A stretch of 64,000 nt of DNA from SXXZ01 sp041177965 (GTDB taxonomy: Bacteria > Verrucomicrobiota > Verrucomicrobiia > Limisphaerales > UBA9464), in NCBI GenBank assembly GCA_041177965.1, contig JBEGWF010000050.1, positions 22,459 to 86,458 on the forward strand, written 5' to 3'. Position 1 is the stretch's first letter. Every line of letters begins with the position of its first letter. Under the pieces are notes generated by a model that did not search any database, was not told where the DNA came from, and was given only the letters and a program-made list of their open reading frames with translations. Shown in pieces: positions 24,317 to 31,261 of the stretch. The translations under genes were made by a program, and so were the position numbers.

Positions 24317-25207
24317 ATGTCCCGATTCGACCTCGCCTCCTGGCTCACCGTGCGCACCCGCGAAGTGGACCGGGCCCTCGACCGATTCCTCCCCAAGGCC
24401 ACCGCCAAGCCGGCCACCATCCACAAGGCCATGCGCTACTCGCTGTTCGCAGGGGGCAAGCGGATGCGTCCCGCGCTGGTGCTGGCGGCGGCCGAGGCCT
24501 GCGGTGGGACCCACGAGGCTGCCATGCCCCTGGCCTGTGCCGTGGAATGCATCCACACCTACTCGCTCATCCATGATGATCTGCCGGGCATGGACAACGA
24601 CGACATGCGCCGGGGCAAACCCACCAACCACAAGGTGTTCGGCGAGGGGATCGCGATCCTCGCCGGCGACGCGCTGCTCACGCAGGCCTTCGAGATCGCC
24701 GCCTCGTGCAAGGGCTGGAGTCGCTACGGTCCCCGGGACATCGTTCTCGAGATCGCCCGCGCCTCGGGCTCGCTCCAGCTCATCGCCGGTCAGGTCGCCG
24801 ACCTCGAGGGCGAGGGACGGAAGATCTCGCGTGCCCAACTCCGCTACATCCACGAGCGCAAGACCAGCGCCCTGCTGGCCTGCTCGGTCCGTCTGGGTGG
24901 CATGAGCGCCAACTGCACGCCGGCCCAATTGGCGGCGCTCACCGATTTCGGTCACCATGTCGGCCTGGCCTTCCAGGTGATCGACGACATCCTGGATGTC
25001 ACCCAGACCTCCGAGCAGTTGGGCAAGACCGCCGGGAAGGATGTGAAGGCACAGAAGGCGACCTACCCGTCCATCGTGGGCCTCGAGAAGTCGCGCCGCA
25101 TCGCCGCCGAACTCACCGCGCGGGCCGAGGCGGCCCTGAAGCCGTTCCGGGGTGGCGCGGTCGCCCTGGAAGCGATCTCCGACCATCTCCTCAAGCGCCA
25201 GTCCTGA
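24317..25207 (+). CDS. ispA: Farnesyl/geranylgeranyl diphosphate synthase
   Basis: 296 residues, trans-polyprenyl synthase family. The first Asp-rich motif is in SLIHDDLPGMDNDDMRRG and the second is QVIDDILDVT. The loop GGKRMRPALVLAAAEACGG and the motif KDVKAQKATYPSIVGL match bacterial IspA enzymes. It condenses IPP with DMAPP/GPP to give C15 (or C20) diphosphate, used for heme A (ctaB) and quinone side chains. It could be a geranylgeranyl synthase, since chain length cannot be fixed by eye. It is followed by prs after 125 bases. Confidence 0.92.
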   Translation: MSRFDLASWLTVRTREVDRALDRFLPKATAKPATIHKAMRYSLFAGGKRMRPALVLAAAEACGGTHEAAMPLACAVECIHTYSLIHDDLPGMDNDDMRRGKPTNHKVFGEGIAILAGDALLTQAFEIAASCKGWSRYGPRDIVLEIARASGSLQLIAGQVADLEGEGRKISRAQLRYIHERKTSALLACSVRLGGMSANCTPAQLAALTDFGHHVGLAFQVIDDILDVTQTSEQLGKTAGKDVKAQKATYPSIVGLEKSRRIAAELTARAEAALKPFRGGAVALEAISDHLLKRQS

Positions 25208-25332
25208 CGCCACACCGTGCCGCCGCTCCGGCCGGCGACGGACAGGCCGAAAATGCGCTTGCGATGGGCGCACCCCCTCCTTGAGCCTCTGGGCGCCCTC
25301 CGGGTCATCGACGCGATGGTTCGGGAGGGGCC

Positions 25333-26280
25333 TTGGCCCAAATCCCCGTGAAAGTCTTCACCGGCAACTCCAATCCCGACCTGGCCCGTGCGATCTGCGA
25401 TTCCATCGGGATCCCGCTGGGTCGTTCCACGGTGAAGCCGTTCCCCAACGGCGAGACCTTCGTGAAGATCGACGAGAACGTCCGCGGCACGGACGTCTTC
25501 GTGATCCAGTCCACCAGCCCGCCCGCCAACCAGCATCTCATGGAGATGTTCATCATGATCGACGCGCTGCGGCGGGCGAGCGCTTCGCGGATCACGGCGG
25601 TGTTGCCGTTCTACGGCTATGCACGGCAGGACCGCAAGGACCAACCGCGCGTGCCCATCACGGCCAAACTGGTGGCCAACCTGCTCGTCGCCGCCGGGGC
25701 CAACCGGGTGCTGACCATGGATCTCCACGCCCAGCAGATCCAGGGCTTCTTCGACATCCCGGTCGACCATCTCTACGCGGCCCCCGTGCTCCTGGAGCAC
25801 ATCTCCCGACAGCAGACCCAGAACCTGGTCGTGGTGAGTCCCGACCTGGGCGGCCTCAAGATGGCCGCGGCCTACTCCCAGACGCTCGGGGCCGAACTGG
25901 CCATCGTCGCCAAGCGACGCAAGAGCCCCACCGAGACCGAGGCGATCTCGGTCATCGGCGAGATCGAGGGCAAGAACGTGCTCCTGGTGGACGACCTGAC
26001 CGAGACGGCCGGAACCCTGGTCAACGCCGCCTCGCTGCTCAAGCAGCGGGGTGCCAGGCGCATCCAGGCCTGCGTTTCACATGCCCTGATCAACGAGCTC
26101 GGGATCGAGCGTCTCCGAAAATCGGAGATTGACGAACTGATCACCACCGATAGTGTTCTCCGCCCGTCGATCGAGGGGGTCCGAATCACGACCCTTTCTG
26201 TCGCCGGCTTGTTGGGAGAGGCGATCAAGCGAATCTACACGAATTCCTCGGTCACCTCCCTGTTCGAGTTCAAGGGCTGA
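25333..26280 (+). CDS. prs: Ribose-phosphate pyrophosphokinase
   Basis: 315 residues, the normal PRPP synthetase length. It makes PRPP from ribose 5-phosphate and ATP. Motifs are FPNGETFVKIDENVRG, YARQDRKDQPRVPI (ATP and ribose sites), TMDLHAQQIQGFFDIPVDHLYA and the PRPP loop LVDDLTETAGTL. The start is a TTG at 25333, preceded by GGGAGGGG, and the residues after it (AQIPVKVFTGNSN) align with family starts; no suitable ATG or GTG gives the same N-terminus. rplY follows 40 bases later. Confidence 0.95.
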   Translation: MAQIPVKVFTGNSNPDLARAICDSIGIPLGRSTVKPFPNGETFVKIDENVRGTDVFVIQSTSPPANQHLMEMFIMIDALRRASASRITAVLPFYGYARQDRKDQPRVPITAKLVANLLVAAGANRVLTMDLHAQQIQGFFDIPVDHLYAAPVLLEHISRQQTQNLVVVSPDLGGLKMAAAYSQTLGAELAIVAKRRKSPTETEAISVIGEIEGKNVLLVDDLTETAGTLVNAASLLKQRGARRIQACVSHALINELGIERLRKSEIDELITTDSVLRPSIEGVRITTLSVAGLLGEAIKRIYTNSSVTSLFEFKG

Positions 26281-26320
26281 GGCCGCACCCGTGTGCGATC
26301 CGGCAGATACGACTGAATCA

Positions 26321-27004
26321 ATGAAATCACTGAAACTGAAAGCCGAGCCCCGCACCTCCACGCGGCGCAAGGGTTCCAAGGCGCTCCGTTCCGCCGGACG
26401 CATCCCCGCCAACATCTACGGCAAGTCCATCGCGCCGCAGAACCTCCAGATCGATTCCGAGGCGTTCTCCGACCTCATCCATTCGGCCCATTCCGAAATC
26501 GTCCTGGTCGACCTCGAGGTCGCCGGAGACGCCAAGGCCCGCTTGGCCCTGGTCCAGGATGTCCAGCATCACCCGCTGAGCGGCGAGGTCCTGCATGTCG
26601 ACTTCCACGAGGTGAAGCCCGACGAGTTCATCACCATCCGGATTCCCGTCGAAGCGACCGGCGAGGCCGAGGGCGTGAAGACCGGTGGCGGCACCTTGGA
26701 GCATGTGCTCCAGAAGCTCCGCGTCACCGCGCTCCCGAAGGACCTTCCCGAACAGATCGTGGTCGACGTCTCCGCCTTGGCGGTCGGACAGGCCATCCAG
26801 ATCGGCCAGATCCAAGCGCCCGAGGGCGTCAAGATCCTGGGTGACAAGCATCTGCGTGTCTTCGCGGTCGCCGCGCCGGTCACCGAGGCCGAGGCGGCTC
26901 CTGCCGCCGCCGAGGGTGCCGAGGCCAAGCAGCCCGAGATGATCAAGGAGAAGAAGGAAGAGGCTCCGGCTGCCGGAGCCGCTGCCGCTCCCAAGAAGAA
27001 GTGA
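26321..27004 (+). CDS. rplY: 50S ribosomal protein L25/general stress protein Ctc
   Basis: 227 residues: an N-terminal 5S rRNA-binding L25 domain (about 1-92, RRKGSKALRSAGRIPANIYGK) and the C-terminal TL5/Ctc beta domain (about 95-185). The last 40 residues are Ala/Glu/Lys-rich and of low complexity (EEAPAAGAAAAPKKK). The start at 26321 (MKSLKLKAEPRTS) is chosen over upstream frames that run inside prs. The order prs-rplY-pth is common in bacteria and supports the call. Confidence 0.94.
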   Translation: MKSLKLKAEPRTSTRRKGSKALRSAGRIPANIYGKSIAPQNLQIDSEAFSDLIHSAHSEIVLVDLEVAGDAKARLALVQDVQHHPLSGEVLHVDFHEVKPDEFITIRIPVEATGEAEGVKTGGGTLEHVLQKLRVTALPKDLPEQIVVDVSALAVGQAIQIGQIQAPEGVKILGDKHLRVFAVAAPVTEAEAAPAAAEGAEAKQPEMIKEKKEEAPAAGAAAAPKKK

Positions 27005-27036
27005 TCTGAGGCATCGTACCCCCGGGGGATTTCCAA

Positions 27037-27618
27037 TTGACCCCTCCTGCGTTGATCGTGGGTCTTGGAAACCCGGGGGACGAGTACCGGAACACCCGGC
27101 ACAATGCCGGGGCGATGGTGGTCGACCGCTTTGCCGACCATCGATGTGCCGGTTGGCGGACAGAGCGGAAGTTCTTTGCAGAATTGGCGACGGGTGAATG
27201 CGGAGGCCGCAAGGTGATCTGCATCAAGCCCCTGACCTACATGAACCTGAGCGGGGAGGCGGTGGTGGCGGTGAGCCGGTACCACCGGATCCCTCCCGAA
27301 CAGGTGATGGTGGTGGCCGATGATGCGGACCTGCCCTTGGGTGCGGTCCGCATGCGGCCCAGCGGAGGGTTCGGGGGGCACCATGGTCTGCAGTCGGTCA
27401 TCCAGCATCTGGGAACCCAAGAGTTTCCGAGGCAACGCATCGGCGTGGCCCGGCCGGTCCAGTCGGTTCGCGACATCGCATCGCATGTGTTGGGATCGTT
27501 CTCCGCCGACGAGGCGGCGCTCCTGGGCGAGGTGATGATCAGGGCCGAGAGGCAGATCCAATGCTGGTTGGAGGAGGGGTTGGGCAAAGCCATGAGCCTC
27601 TTCAACCGAAGCCGGTGA
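27037..27618 (+). CDS. pth: Peptidyl-tRNA hydrolase
   Basis: 193 residues. It releases peptides from stalled peptidyl-tRNA. Catalytic elements are Asn12 (VGLGNPG), His22 (NTRHNAG) and the Asp in VADDADLPLG; KPLTYMNLSG and GGFGGHHGLQSVIQHLGTQEFPR are typical. The start is a TTG at 27037 that places VGLGNPG at the usual distance; a GGGGGA purine run lies 8-15 bases upstream. It follows rplY by 32 bases and is in the usual prs-rplY-pth order. Confidence 0.94.
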   Translation: MTPPALIVGLGNPGDEYRNTRHNAGAMVVDRFADHRCAGWRTERKFFAELATGECGGRKVICIKPLTYMNLSGEAVVAVSRYHRIPPEQVMVVADDADLPLGAVRMRPSGGFGGHHGLQSVIQHLGTQEFPRQRIGVARPVQSVRDIASHVLGSFSADEAALLGEVMIRAERQIQCWLEEGLGKAMSLFNRSR

Positions 27619-27992
27619 TCCGTGGGGCGGCCACCTCGGGCGAATCCGTCGAGCGTCTCTGTTGCAGGAACAGCGCGTCGTTCGAACCGGCCCGGAGGCG
27701 TGACCGGACGCACGGTCCTAGGCCGCATGAGACATCCGGGTCCTTGAAACGTCCTGGTTCACAAAACATCTTGAAGGCACGACGGAAGAAAAACGTTTGA
27801 AACAAAAAAAACTGAAAGGAACGCGGGAGATGGTCCGAAGACTGAAGGCGACGGGCATTATCGAATGACGAAGCCACTGAAACACCGAAAAAACGGCCCG
27901 AATCATCCTCATCCCCGACCCTTGCCATTCCACGCTCGTTCCGACCCTCCGTTCCGATCATTTCAACATCGAATAAAAAACCACCCAAGACC
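27619..27992 (+). other. 374-base intergenic region before rpsF
   Basis: No gene of normal size is visible. The region is richer in A than its surroundings (runs such as CAAAAAAAACTGAAAGG), repeats TTGAAAC at about 27743 and 27794, and contains a 12-codon open frame at 27830-27868. It probably holds the promoter and leader of rpsF, perhaps with autoregulatory RNA structure, but I cannot fix a promoter. Confidence 0.5.
27830..27868 (+). CDS. Possible leader peptide (12 codons) upstream of rpsF
   Basis: ATG at 27830 to TGA at 27868 encodes MVRRLKATGIIE. A purine-rich GGAACGCGGGAG precedes it, a better ribosome-binding sequence than that of rpsF itself. With no homology to use, it may be chance. 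Confidence 0.15.
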   Translation: MVRRLKATGIIE

Positions 27993-28304
27993 ATGAAACG
28001 CTACGAAGGACTGTTCATTCTCGATTTGTCCGGCAAGGAAGAAGGCATCAAGGAAGTCGTCGACAAGTTGTCCTCGGAGATCACCTCCGTGGGCGGCAAG
28101 ATCGAGACCGTCCAGAAGCTCGACAAGAAGACCTTCGCCCGGAACGCCCGCAGCGGTGAGTCCGCCGGTCATTTCGTGAACATCATCTTCGAGGCCCAGG
28201 GCAAGGCCGTCGCCGAGCTGCGCTCCCGCTTCAAGTTGGCGGCCGACGTGGTCCGTGTGCTCTTCACCGAGGCTCCGGCACCGGTGCCCACCAAGAGCGC
28301 CTGA
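27993..28304 (+). CDS. rpsF: 30S ribosomal protein S6
   Basis: 103 residues with the S6 start MKRYEGLFILDLSGKEEGI and the strand GHFVNIIFEAQGKAVAELRSRFKLAADVVRVLF. S6 binds 16S rRNA with S18 in the platform of the small subunit. No clear Shine-Dalgarno lies upstream of the ATG (CACCCAAGACC). ssb follows after 77 bases, then rplI; the usual rpsR gene is absent. Confidence 0.95.
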   Translation: MKRYEGLFILDLSGKEEGIKEVVDKLSSEITSVGGKIETVQKLDKKTFARNARSGESAGHFVNIIFEAQGKAVAELRSRFKLAADVVRVLFTEAPAPVPTKSA

Positions 28305-28381
28305 TCGCCCACAACGCCTCCACCGGCATCGGCGACCCAACCGCCCTCCAACCTCAAACCCCACCCCAGCCCTTTCTCACC

Positions 28382-28861
28382 ATGGCCAGCTTCAACAAGG
28401 TCATCTTGGCCGGGAACCTGACTCGGGATCCCGAGCTTCGTTACACCCCGAAAGGCACGGCGATCGCCAAATTGGCGATGGCCGTCAATCGGCGGTGGAC
28501 CGGCGAGGATGGGCAGACCCGCGAGGAGGTCACCTATGTCGACATCGACGCCTTCGGCAAGCAGGCCGAGGTGATCTCCCAATACCTCCGAAAAGGAGGT
28601 GGCCTTCTGGCGGAAGGTCGCCTCAAGCTCGATCAATGGGACGACAAGCAGACCGGTCAGAAGCGCTCCCGTCTGGGGGTGGTGCTCGAGAGTTTCACCT
28701 TCATCGGCGGTCGTCCCGACGGGGCCGGTCCCGGCTCTGGTTCCGGCCCTGTTCCTCCTCCTGCTTCGGTGCCGGGCCGGGTCACGGGCAATCGTCCGGC
28801 GGCGGCGGCACCGGCCGACGCCGAGGGCGGACCTCCTGATGACGACGACGTTCCTTTCTGA
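28382..28861 (+). CDS. ssb: Single-stranded DNA-binding protein
   Basis: 159 residues: an OB fold (about 1-108, starting MASFNKVILAGNLTRDPELRYTP), a Gly/Pro-rich linker (about 113-145) and the acidic tip DDDDVPF that recruits partner proteins. The fold segment TYVDIDAFGKQAEVISQYLRKG is typical. It sits between rpsF and rplI as in many bacteria. No Shine-Dalgarno is visible (CTTTCTCACC before the ATG). Confidence 0.95.
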   Translation: MASFNKVILAGNLTRDPELRYTPKGTAIAKLAMAVNRRWTGEDGQTREEVTYVDIDAFGKQAEVISQYLRKGGGLLAEGRLKLDQWDDKQTGQKRSRLGVVLESFTFIGGRPDGAGPGSGSGPVPPPASVPGRVTGNRPAAAAPADAEGGPPDDDDVPF

Positions 28862-28964
28862 TATCTGAAAACGCTGTGCGACGACCACTCACGATGATCG
28901 TCCCGCGATCCATACGCTGACCTTTTCAAAACCTCAGTCCAAACCCTCAATTTCATCCATTTCC

Positions 28965-29528
28965 ATGCCAAAGACAGAAGTACTCCTCATCCACAACGTG
29001 GTCGGTCTCGGCGGTGAATCCGATCTGGTCAAGATCGCCTCCGGCTATGCACGCAACTACCTGATCCCCCAAGGGCTCGCCGTTCCGGTGTCCCAGGGGA
29101 ACAAGCGCCGGATCGAGGCCCTGCGCCAACGCCGTGCCGAGCGCGAGGCCAAGGAACTCAGCTCCATGTCGGAGTTGGGCAAGAGCCTGAGCAAGGTGAC
29201 GCTCACCCTTTCGGTCAAGACCGGCGATGACGGCAAGATGTTCGGCAGCGTGACCTCCGGGTCGATCGCCGACGCCCTCAAGACCCAGCTGGATGTCGCC
29301 CTCGACAAGCGCAAGATCCATCTGGAGAAGACGATCCACGCCCTTGGCGAATACGAGGTCGAGCTGCGACTGCACCCCGAGGTCCGGTCTTCTCTCAAGT
29401 TGGTGATCAAGAGCTCGAACCCGCTGCCCCCGCCCCCGGTCGAACCGGTGGCCGAGGCTCCCAAGACCGAGAAGCGCTCCTACCGCGGTGGGGCGCGGCC
29501 GGCCGGCGACGCCAAGGCCCAAGCCTGA
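28965..29528 (+). CDS. rplI: 50S ribosomal protein L9
   Basis: 187 residues: the N-terminal rRNA-binding domain (about 1-52, VLLIHNVVGLGGESDLVKIASGYARNYLIPQGLA), the long connecting helix and the C-terminal domain (MFGSVTSGSIADAL to about 155). A tail of some 30 residues rich in Pro, Ala and Arg extends past the usual 148-150 residue end. It is followed by a hairpin at 29579-29602. Confidence 0.95.
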   Translation: MPKTEVLLIHNVVGLGGESDLVKIASGYARNYLIPQGLAVPVSQGNKRRIEALRQRRAEREAKELSSMSELGKSLSKVTLTLSVKTGDDGKMFGSVTSGSIADALKTQLDVALDKRKIHLEKTIHALGEYEVELRLHPEVRSSLKLVIKSSNPLPPPPVEPVAEAPKTEKRSYRGGARPAGDAKAQA

Positions 29529-29578
29529 GGCGAGGTCGGGCATCCATCGGTCGCCCACTCGATCACGAGCATTCGTTC

Positions 29579-29604
29579 ACGGCGGACCTCCGGGTCCGCC
29601 GTTT
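29579..29604 (+). terminator. Terminator-like hairpin after rplI
   Basis: ACGGCGGACC at 29579-29588 pairs perfectly with GGTCCGCCGT at 29593-29602 around TCCG, followed by TTCC. The stem is strong but the T-run short. It probably ends the rpsF-ssb-rplI transcript. Confidence 0.6.
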
Positions 29605-29640
29605 CCGTTGGTGCGCCCGGCAGGGCGCACTCTCCAACGG
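29605..29640. repeat. Second strong hairpin, resembling a group II intron 5' end
   Basis: GTGCGCCC at 29611-29618 pairs with GGGCGCAC at 29623-29630 around a GGCA loop. The outer CCGTTG (29605-29610) pairs with CAACGG (29635-29640) across a 4-base bulge (TCTC). The start GTGCGCCC resembles the 5' end of bacterial group II introns, but no domain V or maturase is seen nearby. Confidence 0.45.
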
Positions 29641-29647
29641 GGACGTC

Positions 29648-29673
29648 GATGGGTATCCGTGGATGGGTATCCG
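29648..29673. repeat. 12-base direct repeat
   Basis: GATGGGTATCCG occurs at 29648-29659 and again at 29662-29673, two bases apart. The rest of the region up to the GNAT gene (29772) shows no gene. Confidence 0.5.
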
Positions 29674-29771
29674 ATGAGGCGTGGCCACGAGGCGTTCTTC
29701 CCTGAGGCATGAGGCATCCGGCTGGGGCCGCCTGCCACCTCAGGACCCGTGCCGAACAGGATCCCCCCGTA

Positions 29772-30278
29772 TCACCCGAATCCAGGATCGGTGGGGGCCC
29801 CCTGCGCCCAACGCACCAGCGCATCTTCGGACATGCGGCATACCTGCCAATCCGGAAGAACCACGGCGCCGATCCGCTCGTAGAATTCGATGGCGGTCTT
29901 GTTCCAGTCCAAGACCGTCCATTCGAGACGTCCGCAACCCCGCTCCGTCGCCAACCGCGCCAGGTGTCTCAGGATCGCCTGCCCATGGCCGCGCCGGCGG
30001 TATTCCGGACGGATGAACAGGTCCTCGAGATGGATCCCGGGTTTTCCGAGGAAGGTGGAAAAATTCGGATGGAACACCGCGAAGCCCACCGAGACCGGGC
30101 CCTCGAATGCCAGGACGACCTCGGCCGCGGGTCTGGGTCCGAACAGGGCGTCCCTCAACCGTTCCCGTGTCGCCGTGACCTCGTGGCCGAGGTGCTCGAA
30201 GTCGGCGAGGGCCCGGATCAGCTCCAGGACCAGATCGATATCCTTCTCCGTCGCGTTCCGGAGCGTTGTCGGGCCCAT
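29772..30278 (-). CDS. GNAT family N-acetyltransferase (diamine acetyltransferase-like)
   Basis: 168 residues, one GNAT domain. The acetyl-CoA pyrophosphate loop is RRRGHGQA in LEDLFIRPEYRRRGHGQAIL, and WTVLDWNKTAIEFYERIGA is the conserved C-terminal motif. The start and the end (PDWQVCRMSEDAL) resemble spermidine/diamine acetyltransferases. It would transfer an acetyl group to an amine; the substrate is not certain. The start at 30278 is the first methionine of the domain. It diverges from the methyltransferase gene. Confidence 0.86.
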   Translation of the reverse strand: MGPTTLRNATEKDIDLVLELIRALADFEHLGHEVTATRERLRDALFGPRPAAEVVLAFEGPVSVGFAVFHPNFSTFLGKPGIHLEDLFIRPEYRRRGHGQAILRHLARLATERGCGRLEWTVLDWNKTAIEFYERIGAVVLPDWQVCRMSEDALVRWAQGAPTDPGFG

Positions 30279-30399
30279 GTGACGAGGTTGGCCGGGCTCA
30301 GGGGTGCGGGCAACGCCCGAGTGACCGATCGAGGCCGCGATGAGGGATTCCCAATCCGGGATTGAGCCCCGGCGGAGTCGACCGGAGACTGGGACCGGC

Positions 30400-31254
30400 A
30401 TGTCGCCGAATCTCGCCGCGCAATTCAAAGGGTGGACCAAGCCGGGCCCCATCCCGCCCGGAGCCCTGGGTGGGGGCCCCGCATTGGAACCGGGTGAAAG
30501 CCTCGACGCCATCAGCGGCCATTTCCGACTCTTCCAAGCTCTCGATGGCCATCGGTTCTCCTCCGACGATGTGCTCACCGCCTGGTATGGCACCCAGGGT
30601 TGCCCCTCGGCCGGGTCGGTGCTCGATCTGGGCAGCGGCATCGGCACGGTCGGGATGATCGCCGCGTGGAGGCTCCCTCACGCCCGTTTCGTGACGGTGG
30701 AGGCCCAGGCCGAGAGTGTCCGGTTGGCCCGCAAGTCGGCCGCCTGGAACGGCTTGTTGGATCGGTACGACATCCGCACCGGTGACCTCCGCGACCCGGC
30801 CGTTGTGCGCGAGGACGAGCGCTTCGATCTGGTCCTGGGCAGCCCTCCGTATTTCCCGCTGGGCACCGGCGTGGAGAGCACCCATCCGCAGAAGTTGGCC
30901 TGTCGCTTCGAATTGCGTGGCACGGTGGCCGACTATTGCCGGACGGCCGTCCGGCATCTCGCCCCGGGAGGCGTCTTCGCCTGCGTGTTCCCGATCCGGC
31001 CGGAGGACCAGCACCAACGCGTACGCGAGGCGGCCGAGGCCGCCGGGTTGACGATCCTCCGGATGCGGCCCGTGGTCTTGAGGGAGGGCGATGATCCGTT
31101 GCTCGGGCTCTTCCTGATGAACCGAGCGACCGACCTTCCCGAGGCCTTGCGTGGTCGGACCTGGGCGGAGCCTCCGTTGATCATCCGTCGGGCCGACGGG
31201 TCGATCCACCCGGAGTATTCGGTGGTCAAGCTGTCCTTCGGGTTCCCGCCCTGA
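30400..31254 (+). CDS. TrmN6/YfiC-like tRNA (adenine-N6)-methyltransferase
   Basis: 284 residues from MSPNLAAQF (an in-frame ATG 60 bases upstream is possible). It is a Rossmann-fold SAM methyltransferase: RFSSDDVLTAWYG, the SAM loop LDLGSGIGTVGMIAA, the acidic TVEAQAES and the catalytic motif GSPPYFPLG, where SPPY replaces the usual NPPY of N6-adenine enzymes. E. coli TrmN6 modifies A37 of tRNA-Val. The S-for-N change may alter target or activity. It ends 8 bases before the convergent symporter stop. Confidence 0.82.
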   Translation: MSPNLAAQFKGWTKPGPIPPGALGGGPALEPGESLDAISGHFRLFQALDGHRFSSDDVLTAWYGTQGCPSAGSVLDLGSGIGTVGMIAAWRLPHARFVTVEAQAESVRLARKSAAWNGLLDRYDIRTGDLRDPAVVREDERFDLVLGSPPYFPLGTGVESTHPQKLACRFELRGTVADYCRTAVRHLAPGGVFACVFPIRPEDQHQRVREAAEAAGLTILRMRPVVLREGDDPLLGLFLMNRATDLPEALRGRTWAEPPLIIRRADGSIHPEYSVVKLSFGFPP

Positions 31255-31261
31255 GCCGGTT

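Noticed and set aside
28862..28964. Hidden rpsR (S18) gene between ssb and rplI
   Set aside because: The 103-base gap is too short for a ribosomal S18 gene of about 70-90 codons, and no frame encodes S18 motifs.
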